64,000 nucleotides of DNA from Arabidopsis thaliana (GCF_000001735.4 NC_003076.8:22013835-22077834); one strand, 5' to 3'; positions 25,772 through 40,435 are shown, counted from the first letter of the stretch. Program-made: numbers and translations. Notes: generated by a model not told the origin, from the sequence alone.

Positions 25772-28700
25772 CTAGCCTCTTTTTCCCCACCATTTCCGGT
25801 GACGACCTTTATCACCATCTACTCTATGGAGTCTTGCTTTAGTATCTCTTAATCTAGCTTTGTAATCTTTCTTCCATGTCTCAAATCTTAGCTTCAGTCT
25901 CCTAAATTCATCTTCTGGATGTTGCTGTTGCTGCCCGTTTGGAGTTGCCTGAGGTCCGAGCTTCACCTCCACAATAGCTCTTGCATCTTCATCGAAATTG
26001 AGTCTCCTTTGGTCAAACTCTCTTGCAAGATGATTAACCGCATTCAAACTTCCGTTGAGCTCTCTGATTCTGAGTTCAGGAGTGTTTCCGTTTGTGAACT
26101 TATTAGTAGGAGTTCTTACTCCCGGAGTTCCAGTAGACATCGTGTCCTCTGAGTCATAACCGAAAGGTGATATCGATGTGTCTTGTCTTCCTCCTGCTTG
26201 ACCCGTAATGCTCTCTGCAGCTAGACTCTTTCTAGCGGCGGCAAGACTCATCTGCAAAAAGACATGATGCAAAAACATTTCAGAAAACTTTGCTGATGCA
26301 GTAAGTGAATGGACTTTCATAACCAGGTAAACATTTGACCTGCAATGATGACATTTGCTTTTGCCATGTTTCCTCCATTGACTTCATCTTTATATCATAC
26401 TCTGACCATCTCTCCTCAAATTGCCTCAACTGCTCTCTCAAAGCTGTGTTTTCTTCTTCCTTCTGCGATAAAGCTGCTTCAGATTTCAAAATCCGTTTCT
26501 GGAGATCAGACATAGATGTTGGTTGAACTTGTGGCTGCTCCAGAGGAATATCCTGAATTGGAAAGGAGAGAAAGTTAAAAGTGTAATAATAATATAATTC
26601 AGACATAGACAATCTTCATGTTGATAGCAAGTACCTTGTCTTCTGAAATCCTCCTGCCAGCTTTCCTCTTTGATTTTGTCGCCACATTGCGTAGTTCTTT
26701 TTGTCTTTGCATACTATTGAAATGTTTGCGAGCCAACCATCCACGAACCGCTGCAACAAAGAAAAATGATGATGAGCCTCAAAAACACTATCCAAAATCT
26801 TTAGTTTACCAAAGAAGATAGTGCGGCTTACCAGATTGCAAGTGTATGACTGCACTCAACTCATCTGTGCTTGCTTCAGAAACAGAATCCGCATGGAATT
26901 TTGCTTCAGTGTCAAACAATCTTCGGGCATTTTCACCTCGTATATATGACTGAAGAACCAATGTTACTTTCCGCATATTTTGGAAGTATGCACGAGACAA
27001 GTGACCACGGAAATGCTTTTGTAAGCCCACTATGCCTTGAAGAACCTTTTTCCTCCGATCCTCAAAGATCCCAATCTATGAAAATTTGAAGAAGAGTACA
27101 TAAGAATTGTATCGACAACATCAGGAAAAAGCCTCTAAATCTCTGCTTAAAGAATCGCTTACTTGTCCAGTTCGGAGGTACAATTTTGTGTAACCCACTT
27201 GATACATTTCAGGATGAACGTCATATTGTTTCAGAACAGCAATTGATACGCTCAGAGGATCCTGAGCGACCTTTTTGTCTGACAATAAGAAACCATATCT
27301 TCCTGCAAACTCTTGATGTGTCAAACGAGTAGGATATCCAGATCTTGATATTCTAACAACTTCCAACACGCCACAACATCTAAGCTGTTGTAAGACAAGA
27401 TCCTCTTCATAAACTCTGGGAAGCTGCTTTGAATTCGGCTTTATGCATCGAATGAAGTGAGGACTTGTGTTCTCTAACTTGTTCATCAATTTGAAAAGTT
27501 GACCCTGTAGAGATAATTTAACATGAGATATGCAATATGACACGCGGAAGATTGCAACTTATTCAAAACAGCAGGATTCAAGCTTCTTTACCTTGAACTT
27601 TGTTCCAACAGTTTGGTTCGTGGAGTCCGATAACATAAGTGGCTTTTGCGATTTGCCACGCATTTTAGTTGAAAACAATTTCAGCAACTGGCAGTCGCAT
27701 GATGATAAAAGATTGATAAGATCAGCAGGTAACGGATCCCTGTTCTTCTCCAAAAAGCCATTTGTATCATAGAGAACCTGTAAACAAAATCATCATTCCA
27801 ACAAAACCGCCATAAGTACACGAAAAGTTGCACAAAATCAGTTCCGTATAAAACCTAATCAGTATGCAGAGTCTGGCTTTTGAGCTAAAGGAATCAACTG
27901 ACCTCTCCAGCATAATGATTAACTCTGAAGGCTCGACCTCTCTCTCCTTTGAAGCAAGAGTTGGTCTTCAAATGTTGCTTGAGCTTGTTGGCAAAGGTCA
28001 AATCAGTTGCTTTTGGAAAATTTGATTCCTCGTCTAGTAGAGACAACAAACCAATTGGTTTCTGCACAAGCAAACATATGCAAGATATTACTTTAAAATA
28101 ATGTCAGAAGGTCCTTATAAGACAACGAATACAAACTGTGGCAGGCCATTAATTACCTTCTCAATTAGATCTAAGCACTCTTGATTGTCTACAAATTCGA
28201 CCTTAGTCCAATCAATTCCATCTTCTTCATATTCCTGAGCAGAGAAAATAATGTTTAATGAAGCAGCAACGCAAAAAGCACGCATTTAGTATTTCATTTA
28301 CACAAAGAAAAACCACCTCTTGTTCAAGTTTAAATAAATGCCGGTTGAAGTGTTGCTGCAATCTTTCATTTGCGTAGTTTATACAGAATTGTTCAAAGCT
28401 GTTATTCTGAAACCAAGGATAAACAAATCATCATCGCAGGATTCAATGAGAAAAGAGATTAGTAAAAATCTAGAGCAGATATGGGTACTACTAACCTTAA
28501 ATGATTCAAACCCATATATATCAAGGATGCTTATAGATCTTCCTGTACGTGATTTACCGACTTCCAATGCAATGTTTATTTGCTCAACAAGCCAGTCAAA
28601 TAGGTTTGCATAAATAAATTTTGCTATTCCATCCCTCATGTCAGTTGCCTGTAAGTGAAAACGGTTCAGCAACTCATACATCACCTAATGATCGATGTAT

Positions 28701-31700
28701 ATGAAAACAAGTAGCAAGAACGATGACACTATTAAACATTACCTGCCGCAATGTCAGTTTTTTAGCAATACAATCCGTACCAGCTTGAAGTTTACGGGTG
28801 GACAAAACCACCATAAGCTCTTCTGTGTTGCAGCCCATTAACATAGCGGCATTGGCGACAGCTGTAAGAAATAACAGCCAATTGGTAAGCAAACATCACG
28901 ACGTTATAGTTTTTGTAAAATTAAGACAGTAGATTCTACCTTCATCCGCTACCACCTCCACATGATTTTCGTTGTCAGTAACTCGAAAAGATACATTTCC
29001 TAGCCACAACACTGCTGCAAGCAATGCAAATGCCCTCTCTTGATGCTCTTTAGGGATTTGAACAATGTCAAAAGCTTCCTGCATATATACAGATATGGTT
29101 GTGAGAAAAAAAAAAAAAAAAAAAAGAGAGAGAACAAAAATTTGACAATGGAAACAGACTGGAAAAGATAAAACAATTACCAGTAGTTTGTGAAATTTCT
29201 GAGCATCATCAACACCGGCAATGGTCAAGCAATCACTCTGGCTCAGGTAGGTATACTCACTTGCTGTTTTAAGCTTCAATCTCTCTACAAATAAAACCAT
29301 AGATATAGTAGTTATCCAAAATAGAAACTAATCAGGATTAGATGTGTGACTGTATTCTACTTCAGTAAGGACACGTCTAAAGAATGTTATATGTGGCCAT
29401 ACTTAAGAATTGGGTATTAAAGTTTCGAATGTTACCTTTAAGAATCGGTGAAGCACCTGCACACAGCTCATAAAATATATGATAGGATCTTTCGCCATTG
29501 AACAGCTGAACCACTCTTGACTGGTCAAACAAGACTACCAATTTAATCACCAATGCTAAGTAGTTAAAGTCAAATGAAAAAAGCTTCTCAATGGAAACAA
29601 AAGTACCTTCTCTAGCAGAACTATGGGGATTCAGCAAGAGTAGTTATGCAAAACATGGGGAAGAAGACAATAAAAACAAGTGAGCTTGCATACTAAACAA
29701 TATGACAAACAATAATATAAATGCTCAAATCATACTTACAAGTTTCAAGTTTGGCTCCACATATCTTTCCCATTGCACTAAAATGAATTTCTATGAGTTT
29801 ACCCTGTGCCAATTAAGATATTCTGTTAAATTAAAATAGAATAACTTCTCAGTCTACAAAAGTGGTGGTCAAGCTAATCAAGTAACACATTAATAATAAC
29901 TTGAAAAGATATGGAAGGGGAAAATGGACAAACAAGCTTGTAAAAATAACTCACAAATCGGCTAGAGTTAGCATTTCTTGATGTTTTAGCGTTTCCAAAA
30001 GCTTCGAGTATGCAGGTTGTTTTTAGGATTTCATACTCTACTCCACAGCTACCTCCACCGAGAGCTGCCAAGTACTGCATTGCAAATTTTGCAGTCTCAG
30101 TTTTCCCAGCTCCACTTTCTCCACTATAGAACGATAATAATCAATTCATCGTTGATGTTAATACCAGCGAATTACATCAATGATCAATATTCATATATAA
30201 AAGCATTCAGAAGTCTACAAAATTCAGAATGCAAAGACCCGTACCTTATTATAAGAGACTGATTCTTCTCTTCTGCATGTAGAAAGGTTCAACATGTAAG
30301 TGCAGATACTCACTGGAAGACCGATTAGGACTTCCCAAATCATGGAAATACGAAAAGCGTGAATATAAATGCATCTCCTCACCTCTCATCATCTCATCAT
30401 AAGCTGCATCCGCCACAGCATAGACATGTGGAGCATCCATAACCTTCTTCTGATAAGCTGAGATAACATCATTTCCATAAATTTCTACATTCTTGAATGG
30501 ATTGACCGCAATCAATACAGGTCCTGCTTTACTCTGTATAAGAAAAACATGAAAGTTCTTTAGGAATTAAGCACCAAAGAGTGAGAAACTAATCGGATGA
30601 GCCAAATGATGTTCAATAACTCACATAAATCACGTCTTGCAAATATCTGACACGAAGGTTATAAAGAACAGATGGTTCATTTAGATAACTGAGCTGTATA
30701 AGATCTTCAACACCTTCCAATATATCTGGGTTTGCAGGAAAAAGCTCTTCAGTAGACACTTTCACAACCTTTGATAACACCAAATCACAGAAACCTGAAA
30801 GTCAGACTACAGAAACTCTTCAATATCACAGATGGAAAGTGCAACAGTGTTAAGAAAACTCACATTTGCAGTGGACAACATAACAAGCGACGTATCAGCG
30901 GAAGTAGACTGTATCTTCCCCAGTTGCCACTGCCCATTAGATACCCGACACCAAACTCGAAGTTTCTGAAATACAATACAAACACAGTAACCACAAGTTG
31001 TCAATAAAAACGAAATTCCAGAGCTCAGTTTTTCATATCTAATACTACACTAAACACAACTGTGACACCTCCAAGCAAAGCTATCTACCAAGTACAAACA
31101 TATTCCATTTCCCATATTCTAATCAATCTATTAAGCCTCTTCCACAGAACACTCCCAGGTTAGACTTTTCTCACCACAAAGTTCAAAAACTCACTGCTCA
31201 AGTCACCTCTTAAAGACTCATTCCGAATCCCATCCCTTGGAAATAACTCAACTTCACTAGGAAATAAAGAATTACCTTCTTGATGAAGTACTCAACGTTA
31301 TTGTTCCACTCAGACTCAGGCTTATTATGCTCCTCCGTGTTCTCCACCAAACTAACTTTAGCGATACTAATCTTCACACCCTCCTCTTCCTTCTCTGCTG
31401 CATACGGAGACTCTGACCTAAGACCAGTCCTCATTTTCTTGCTTCCAAAACTATTCCTCTTAACACCCAAATCCTTCTCTTTCCTCTTCACCCCTTCCTC
31501 TTTCCTTTCCGATTCAGCTTCCACCGCAGGCGTCACAGAAACAACACTTCCGTTCTGATCTTCCATTACACTAGAAACATTAAAGTTGGCCGGAAGCGAA
31601 CGACGAGCAGAAGGAAGACGAGCTCTTGAATTAGGCCGAGAAGGAAGCGCCGGAGGCATATCTTTAGGCCGATCACACTCATCTTTCTGACGAAGAGACT

Positions 31701-31758
31701 CAAGCATCTCCTCTAACGAACTTTTCGCTAGTGTGTTCGGCGATGCCGATAACATCAT
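25772..31758 (-). CDS. ATM2: Class VIII myosin heavy chain (ATM2, myosin VIII-2)
   Basis: 20 coding exons from 31276-31758 down to 25772-26251, including 30864-30965, 30625-30768, 30383-30533, 30245-30272, 29955-30123, 29740-29803, 29607-29620, 29436-29520, 29181-29284, 28940-29078, 28743-28861, 28496-28648, 28317-28406, 28157-28234, 27903-28061, 27592-27777, 27163-27504, 26832-27075, 26635-26750 and 26340-26552; 1220 residues. A plant-specific N-terminal extension is followed by an SH3-like domain ([15 protein letters not shown]), then the motor: [12 protein letters not shown]-loop GESGAGKT at 304-311, [16 protein letters not shown] switch I, DIYGFESF switch II, and [14 protein letters not shown]. 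Three IQ repeats start near 880 ([31 protein letters not shown]), then a short coiled coil near 1000-1075 and a basic tail. Class VIII myosins are linked to plasmodesmata, endosomes and the cell plate. A 5'-UTR intron of about 420 bp (31782-32202) is inferred from splice signals. Tandem Met-Met at the start leaves residue 1 or 2 as initiator. Confidence 0.94.
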
Positions 31759-32202
31759 TCCTCAATCACAGACCTCAAAAACTGAATCAAAGTTGAAAAC
31801 TTTCTAAAAACCCAACACCAGAAATAAATCAGAAATCTCTTGTGCTGAGTCTTTAATTGAGAAGCATTTCACGCAATCCAAGCTTCCATAAAACCTAATC
31901 TCTCAAATCACACGCCTCGTTAACCATGCATTACTTCCTCGGAACCAGAGAAAGAGCTTCTTGGGAAAGAAAAAAAAAAACTAAAAATCAGAAATTCAGC
32001 GAATCAACATTTGTAAAACAATCTCGAGGCTCCTCATACATTTCTCATGAATGGATTTGAAGAAGGAAATAAAAATTGAAACTTTAGAACAAACAAAAAT
32101 TCTGACTTAAACGAGAAATCAACAAAAACCTGATCTTTACACAAACCCAGAAACGAAGAAGAGAAAATGAATTGAAAAGGAAAGAGGGAGAGCGAAACTT
32201 AC

Positions 32203-35200
32203 GAGGTCAATGGAAGAGACAAAGACAGAGAGTCTCTGCTTCTCAGGTTAGTTTGTCAGAGGGAAAACAGGAGAGGAAGAAAGAAAAAAACAGATTTTTT
32301 CCTGGGGAAATTTTAAAACCCTAAGATTTTCTTCTTCTCCTGAGGAGATTAATGCGGATTTGTTTTCTCGAAAAGATGCAACTTTTTGGGAAAGAAGAAG
32401 AAGATAAAAGAGTAATGAATAATCCTCTCTGTTCTTCTTCCCTTCTTTCTCTTCGACCAACAACAAAAATTCAAATTTTTTGTCTTTTTTTTTTTCTCTT
32501 TGTTCAGACAAAAAATGGGTCCGAATCTGAATTATATTAATGACTCAAATTTTCAAAATTATTTTTTATATATTTGTGAAAATAACGTTGGTCACAAAAA
32601 TAAAAGGTGTTATTATATGCATCATTAACGTTCTATAATTTGCCCCTGTGTTTTTAGAAAATTACCATTAAGGTGGAATTTCAAATTATTAACTAGGAAG
32701 TAAATACTCACTTTAATGTTTTTTCTTTATACAAGTCATAAAATCTTCAGGTAGTAAATCATCCCATTGGTTAGTTTTTATATCATTTCATTTATCTATA
32801 TAGCATGTTAATCTAACTATTTTCTAACACTAAACTCCTGATTTTGCTCAAAATAATCAAATATGTGTGTCTCCACTTACTTTAATTAATTTTATATTTT
32901 AAAGGTCGTTATATCTTTTATTTTATTTGGGTCAACAAAGTTCAAACTAGCTCTAAGGTTATTTAAAATTTGAGAATAAAAACAAATGTACTAATTTAGT
33001 GAACATGAATAGACGTTGCCTCAATATTAAAAAAGATCCACAAATGGCCAAAGTCAAAAAGTATTTGTTATAGAACGTGACACGTTGGAGGAGGGAAGAC
33101 TGGTCGTTAAGGGGCTTTGGTTGATCGAAAATGACGATAATATCTCTCAATCAAGGCGCTCACGTTAATGTCTCAGTTCCAACTACCCCCCTTTCAATTC
33201 TTTTCCACAAACTCTCAAGTCTCACCCCTTCCTTTGTAGTAGGGTTTGGATATATACTTTTATCCGTTTATCCGATATGTTATGTAGAAGTTGACCTTGT
33301 AGTTTGGTAAAAATTGAAAATCTTTGTTCTTGCAAGAATCTATTACATATGTTCTATATAGATTAACATGCTATATAATTGTCACTTAACAGTTATATTT
33401 TAGTGGCTGGTATAGCTATCCACAAATCCATAACAAGTCGATTTATCATATATAACTCATTAACTATAGCTTATCCACAAATCCGATCTTTCTTCGAAAT
33501 AGAACTGCTAACTGCCTTATCATTCTTTACTTCGACGACCGAATAGAGACCTTCCAAAAAAAAAAACTCAATTCAACCGTAAATAGATTTTTTAAAAAAT
33601 ACTATAGATAATAGGTGACGGATACACGAGTTTTTTAATTTGAGTTTTATCATGAAATTATTGGGGAGTAATGGAAATAGAAAATGAAAAGAGTAAACGT
33701 GGCTTCCGCTAATCTAGCAAATAAAAGAGCACTTAATTAGCTAAAAAGCGTAAGAGCGAGTCAACAATACAACCCGGCTGAACAAATAAGGTGTCGCAGT
33801 TTTTTTCCATTTGGAGCTTAACAAAGTTAAGAGACCAATCGACAACAAAACAATACTAATACATTAACTGGTCAACCTTTTAATTTGTTCATGCCACGAA
33901 TTGTTTGTTTTGATGTGCTCGACATTTAAAATCAGATATATGTTAGCCTTTATGAAGAAAGTAGACTCTAATTAATTTGTAGCTATATAATTTCTTACAA
34001 TTTAGTTAGACATAAAAGATGGAAAATGCATAGTGGAACTGTGAATGTTGTAGCTAGAGACATGATTGGAAAATAAATTAGAATATTAATAATTAAGGTC
34101 GGACACTATATTGACAATACCAAATAGTCACAGTACTTTTAAAGTATTATGATCAATTCTCACTATGTGTTCTTTTAATTGCAAGCGACATAGTTTTGTA
34201 GCTAATTTTGATGTGAGGTCAAGTAGATCCAACTACAAAAATTAGAGAAGTTTTTAGGTAGAGATAATATGATCGTTATTATTATTATTTAATCAGGGAG
34301 CTTCAACTTCAAGTCAAAATCTAGTAAATAACCAAAAGAAAGAAAATATACGTCTAGTAGAAAAAATTAACAATGATTAACAATTAAAAATCAATTTATG
34401 ACCTAAAACCACGTACGTGTAGGATGATGACAACTAGAGCTACACTAGACTAGACTAAGATTATTTGGTTATTTAAAAATTCTTGTAGATGATTGGTTAT
34501 CCAAAAGTTTTAACTTTTCATGAATCAGTATAAACTTTGATTCCGCTGGCGAGTCTTATCACTCTATCAAACACATTGTTATGTAGACTATAGTTGATTG
34601 TTAATACATAATTTAATTTCAATCAAAATTAACAATGATTAGAGTGTAAATCTTTTATCAAGCAAAATTAAAAATACAATGATTAGTTCACGTCAATACT
34701 CGCCGATCTCAAGGGTATGCAAATATTGCGCAATTAATATAAAATGATCTTGGTGCGGGTAATAATTCTACACACACACACCCGTAAGTATTTTCATAAG
34801 ATCATTTCATAAACACAATATTGAATTTTTTTAAAACATGTCTACATTCAATGTTTACTTTTGATTTGGAGTATTATTTTCGTTAAGTTAAAGTAGACTA
34901 CTTTTGATGTTTGCGGTCCAATTCATTAAAAAAGACAATGATGAGATGTGTTTGCTTAAGGTACGTGATTATGAATGTACATAATAATGCTCGTGATTTT
35001 TAATGTGGCATGTACAAATTTGCATCTTCTTATTATCAGCCTTCTTACGTCCAAACACATTAAAGATCACTATATTATGCTTGTGTTGTAATACATTCAA
35101 TAGTTGTCTATTTATAACATCAGCGGCTGTAAATTGTAATCGGCAATTGAGTTACTACCACTTCGCTAAAGTTATTGTTCTGATCATAACAATATTTTCA

Positions 35201-37262
35201 TTTTTAATTTCGATTGGTAATTTTTTTTTTTTTTTTTTAACCTGAGTGACCAAAACTCAGATTAACCTTCCAAACTTCGTTAAAAAAAAAAAAAAAAAAA
35301 CTTCCAAAATTCATAGAAATTTGGATTTTTATTTGAAAACATTGACTACTAGTCTAAAATGTTTGAATTAGCAGTACAAAATGCTCTAAATTTATTTAAA
35401 AAGGACATTCAACTTTTTTTTTTTAAATCACTGGACCACTACTGATTAATTTCCATCGCTATATAGATGCCTTTTTTATTATTACTAAGAAATTTTTTAA
35501 ACTAGAACATTTTCTTACCAACTACCGATGACAACAAATAGATATGCATCTTTTTATAAGCGCATTTCGATATTTATGCAAGGCAAGTTAAACTTTAAAA
35601 AAAAATATTTTAACAGAAAAGTCAAACTCCTAATCTTTTTTTCTACTCCTTAACCCCTTTAAAATTTATATACCCCTACTTAATTAAATGGCCATATACA
35701 ATACAAAATATTACACCAAATCAAACTTTTTTATATATTCAAATTTCAATAATGTAAGATTTCTCTAGTTCTAACTATAGACAATTATATACTTTTTGTT
35801 TATTTTCCTTAAAAATGTAGACATGCAATGCGAGGAGTTAAATGCTTTGCATCATTGAGCATGATGGAAAGGGTAATATCTTAATTTATTAAAATTTCTG
35901 ACATATCCACAAGGGAATGTCCCCATTTACACTCATGTCTCTTCATGTCTATCCCAATTCGTTTGTCCTAAAGTCTCTGACATTCTTCTTCTTTTACCTT
36001 TTCTCTTAAAAAAACATGCTTCTGTCTTTTTTCTTGTTTTGTGGTTGTAGTGGCGCTTGTATTCGAAGTACGAGAGAAAACGTAATTCGCCAGTTCGCCT
36101 AATTATCAAATTTATCAGTTTGGGTTTAAACTTTGAATTGTTCTGGACTTGTTGTAACCGCATATGTGATATATGTGCATAGAGGACACATCAACAGGAC
36201 TTGAATCAACGTCTTAAAGATTGATCTACTACGCTAATTAACAGAGAAAACGACGAAAAATGTTTGAAATTTTAGTTTTATCACACAGTTAAAGTTATCA
36301 GTAATATTCCCAAGCAGACCAATCATTTCAAAGAGTGAATGGTTCCAAAATAAAATCATATTCTAACTGGAATTATGGATTAAGTTATATATACGCATCA
36401 TCATATGCTCATTAAAATTTTGGTAAAGCTATTATCGCATGCGAGTTCAAGATTTTAGCGATAGTTACGTTGCTAGCTCAATAAAAAGAAATTCGTTGGA
36501 TCTTTATATCAAATAAATCACGATTATTGAACTTTATGAATTGAAGCAACGTCTGAATAAGGAAGAAACATGTAATTGTAGTCTATACCGTTCCATTTAA
36601 ATAATTTAAATGTTGGATAAGATACTTTCTTTAAATCCATATGCATATCTTAAAATTGTCCCCACGAACCGGTGTCGACCACAACTTTTGATTTTAATAC
36701 GTGTGAGTGAATGTTGGCTAGAAAGTATAAAACCTAAAAGTGGGCCAAAGTATCTTTTACAAAATTGGGTTTGTTGAAAAGTTTGGTAAAATCAAGCTAA
36801 ATATAAGATGACAACTGAGTTTATGCTTTTAAAATTTCACACTACTCATTAGCCCACTCAACATTACTCATTGTGCGATGTGATATTAATTACAATCAGT
36901 AGTCAAATTTAACCCCCCAAAAAAATATCAACGCATTTTCTAATTTCTTCTTATTTTTGGTAGTTTAATGGGCTTGTAAACATAAGCTTAGTACCATGTA
37001 AACAACCACAATTATGCTAAAGATTGTTGCTGATCGATTAGCCCTACTATTCTAAATCTTTGTATATACACAATTTGTTGGTTATCAGATTGGATCCATA
37101 GTGACTTTGTACACTCCAATCATTAATATAAGTTAATGGGCCTTTATAGGCTTTAAAAAATCAGCCCATTAGTATATATCATTAAATAATAATGGAAAAT
37201 TAGAAAAGACTGTGAAGCGAGAGGACCGTTAAGACGACGGACGCTTATCTGGAAGGAGAGTC
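32203..37262. other. Gene-empty intergenic, myosin promoter to CCDA
   Basis: About 5 kb. The left end is the myosin leader, rich in CTTCTT on the plus strand. I see no conserved protein or RNA gene. There are CA-rich words near 34770 (ACACACACACACCC), an inverted poly-T/poly-A repeat at 35221-35299 and several A/T tracts. The right end (about 37100-37262) is the CCDA promoter. Open frames at 35003 and 35933 have no recognisable content. Confidence 0.55.
35221..35299. repeat. Inverted repeat with poly-T and poly-A arms
   Basis: T18-AAC (35221-35241) is mirrored exactly by GTT-A18 (35279-35299), a 21-bp perfect inverted repeat. The 37-bp spacer holds a small inner stem (CTGAG/CTCAG). Homopolymer arms make this weak evidence of an element. 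Confidence 0.7.
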
Positions 37263-40089
37263 ATGAATCTGAGTGTGAACCGATGCATCACCGGTGGTTT
37301 CGTCGGTGGATTCTCTAGCTGCAGACTCAATCATGGTAGTGATGATTTGTTCTTCTGATTCAATTTCTAGTTTTAAAGAGAGTAATTGAGCAAGATGAAA
37401 CTTTTAATCTCTTTGGGAATTTTGATTGAAGATGATGATGTATCGTTCGCATAGCGCTTGGAATTACTGTGTTTTGAATTCGGGTGATGATCATGATATG
37501 AAATTGAAACTGGGTCGCGTTGTCGTTTTAGCTACCACATGTTTAGTTATCTTCTTTGTAACGTTCATTTTGAAATGGTTAGATTTAGGAAGCTGATTAG
37601 AACACTGACGTTTGGGAATAGATTATTTTGAGCCATTGGGTCATTATTGATGAGTTTGATTTCTCTCCATGGACTACAGAGAAAAGGTGGGTTCGTGCTG
37701 GCAAGCACTGTGAGCTTGAGAGGGAGAGAAGTTTAGTGTCTGATGCTGTTTCTTTAGAGAGGTTAGAGAGCAAAAGCATTAAACTTGCGATGCTTGCTAG
37801 TGGTTTAGGAGGTAATGTTGTCACTACTCTCTTCTCACCTCCTTCATTCTGTTATTGTTCTGTGGCATGTATCAAATCTTTTAGTCTTGAGGTAAATGCT
37901 TAGTTTATGAGGATATGTGTTTTAAGAAGCTAGCCAATTATCGTTAATTATGTTTCCAAACATCTGATCATGAACACTTGAACTTTATCTTGGTTTTCCC
38001 AGTGGCGAACTTGGTAACTCTTAGCTCAGCAAAAGCCGCAGACTTGAAGATGATTGTCTTGGTAAGGTTTAATCATAGATTTTGATATTATTGTTTATAT
38101 ACTTGTGTGCTTTCTTCTTTTGTTTCTGTTACTGTAGACTAGTTCAATTATGTTCCACATCTTAACCTGAATAGTTTATTGAGATTATGTCAATAAGTGT
38201 TTTTTTTTCCTTTTCTCCTTAGACCTTGGTTAGGGATTATATCTCAATATTTTTGTTTGGAACGAATTTGTGCCTATGCTTTTCTGCCTTGAGATACGTC
38301 CGATTGCTTGTAAAATCAGAAACTAATTTCCCCTTAAGACAGGATCAAGCCACTTCCATTTACATCTTGGCTGAAGGAAGCCTTGGAGATTCGGTCGGGA
38401 ACTTCTTGTATTCAGCTAACCAACAGGCTAACGAAGCTGTTCAAGATCAACTATCAGCACTCAGTGTAACAAGGTATGTTTCTCGGGTTCTCTCTCAATG
38501 AACGCGTTTCTGAGACCTTGACCATCAGGTTATCCTGCTAATTTATCCCTGTTGTAGTTTGGCAGTAATATTTGGGGCAGGCCTTGTGACAAGTCTGTCT
38601 CCATGTACACTTAGTGTTTTGCCGTTGACACTTGGTTATATTGGTATGATAACTTATCTCAAGATTTTACATTTCTCACAAGTTATTTAGAATCTTAGTT
38701 TGATGTTCTAATTCTTTCCTCACCTGTCCTTCATATGGCTGTAACATATAGGTGCATTTGGGTCTGGCAAAAGCAGAGGTCAGGTTAGTGGCTCTTCAGA
38801 ACAGATTTTTAGATAATAGCTGTCGCCTTAGGAGTTGGTTGGATCATTGTCGTTGCAGATTGACAAAATTTAAAAGAAGTTAAAGTTGAGTTCCTGTAAA
38901 CAAATCAAAGCTCCGTTAAAGGAACAATAGACCCAGTCCAATCAAATGCATCATGTTTTCATTCACAAGTATAGTAGTTTTTAGTGACCTTTCAGTTCTT
39001 CATGCATTTAGGTTATTGGAGATACAGTTGCTTTCGCACTGGGATTAGCAACTACCTTAGCCCTTCTTGGGATAGTAGCTTCTTTTGCCGGAAAAGCCTA
39101 TGGACAAATAGGACAAGGATTACCAGTAGCTGCATCCGGTCTGGCTATTGTAATGGGTCTCAATCTCCTTGAGGTAATTTTTGCTACAATCACTCTTTTT
39201 TCATATTGCATCAATCAGAATGGAAAAATGCATTAGATAATGGCCATGTCTAACATGACGTATTTCCTACAGATAATCGAACTTCAGCTTCCTTCTTTCT
39301 TTAACAACTTTGATCCTCGTGCTGCAGCAGCAAACTTCCCATCTAGTAAACCTCCTAGCACACAAAACTTTCATGGTTTTTTGGTCATTAAATCTTGTTT
39401 CTTATACTTGGTAACAAAATGTTCTGTCAGGTGTACAAGCATATCTAGCCGGTCTCACATTCGCACTTGCTGCCTCACCTTGTAGTACTCCAGTTCTAGC
39501 CACTCTTCTTGGTTACGTGGCTACTTCCAGGGTAACTCCATTTCGTCTCCTTCCATTTGAAATGTCATTATCTCAAATATGAACATGAAAGCTAGTTAAC
39601 TTTCCGGCTTTGTTTTCAAGCTTTTAAGAAACGGTTTAAGTTTAGCAAAAAGCTGATATGGATAAAATGTGAAAAACAGGATCCAGTAATTGGTGGAAGC
39701 TTACTCTTAACCTATACAACAGGTTACGTCGCTCCACTTATCGTCGCTGCTTCTTTTGCCGGAGCTTTACAGGTAGTTTCTTTTAAAACCAAATAGCGAA
39801 ATGCAAATTTCTTAGTTAAGTTTCTTACAGTAATGAAACTAACTGCGTATTTACTCGTCTTAAAATTTCTTCAGAGCTTACTTTCGTTGCGAAAGGTCTC
39901 TGCATGGATCAATCCCATAAGGTATGTTAAAGATAAATGATTATAGGCTATTGCTTTTTCATATTGTTGATTTACTAAATCTCGGTTCCATTTTTTCCTA
40001 TGTTTTGGTTCAGTGGTGCTCTTCTACTTGGAGGAGGTTTATATACTTTCTTGGATAGGCTTTTTCCTGCTGCTACTATGGTCATGTAA
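37263..40089 (+). CDS. CCDA: Chloroplast CcdA cytochrome c biogenesis / thiol-disulfide transporter
   Basis: Twelve exons: 37263-37335, 37680-37811, 38003-38061, 38343-38473, 38558-38643, 38752-38783, 39012-39173, 39273-39345, 39431-39531, 39680-39772, 39875-39921, 40014-40089; 1065 nt, 354 residues. The first 90 residues are a basic, Ser-rich chloroplast transit region. The CcdA/DsbD membrane domain follows with the two redox cysteines in [16 protein letters not shown] and [15 protein letters not shown], which are internal repeats of the same motif, and about six membrane helices. CcdA moves reducing equivalents from stroma to thylakoid lumen for apocytochrome heme attachment (cytochrome b6f assembly). 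The gene is of cyanobacterial type. Short exons (32, 47, 59 nt) are unusual but keep frame. It ends 346 bp from the converging DUF761 gene. Confidence 0.94.
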
Positions 40090-40435
40090 AAACTTAACTT
40101 ACAAACTCATTTCGGCCAAAAACAAAGTGTTTGTAATAGTAAATAAATAATATTGTTTATAATGTAAAATTACAAAAGAAAACAGATTCGAACACTAGTC
40201 ACTACTCACTACTGTTAACATATAATCCTTCACTTGTAACCACACGATTAACGTCTCGACCCCAAAAGAAACATAACAATCATAAACACAATTTTTGCAT
40301 TATTTTGAAATTTTGTTCCCCGGAAGAAGGAAAAAAAAACTCTTTTAAGTGGTTGTAAAAAAGAGTCAAGTCAACTTTTGCGACTGTGCCGTCATTTTTC
40401 TCCTTCACCGACGCCTAAGCAAAAACCACGAAAAT
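40090..40435. other. Convergent 3' flanks of CCDA and the DUF761 gene
   Basis: 346 bp of AT-rich DNA holding the 3' ends of two genes that face each other. No gene is seen. Confidence 0.6.
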
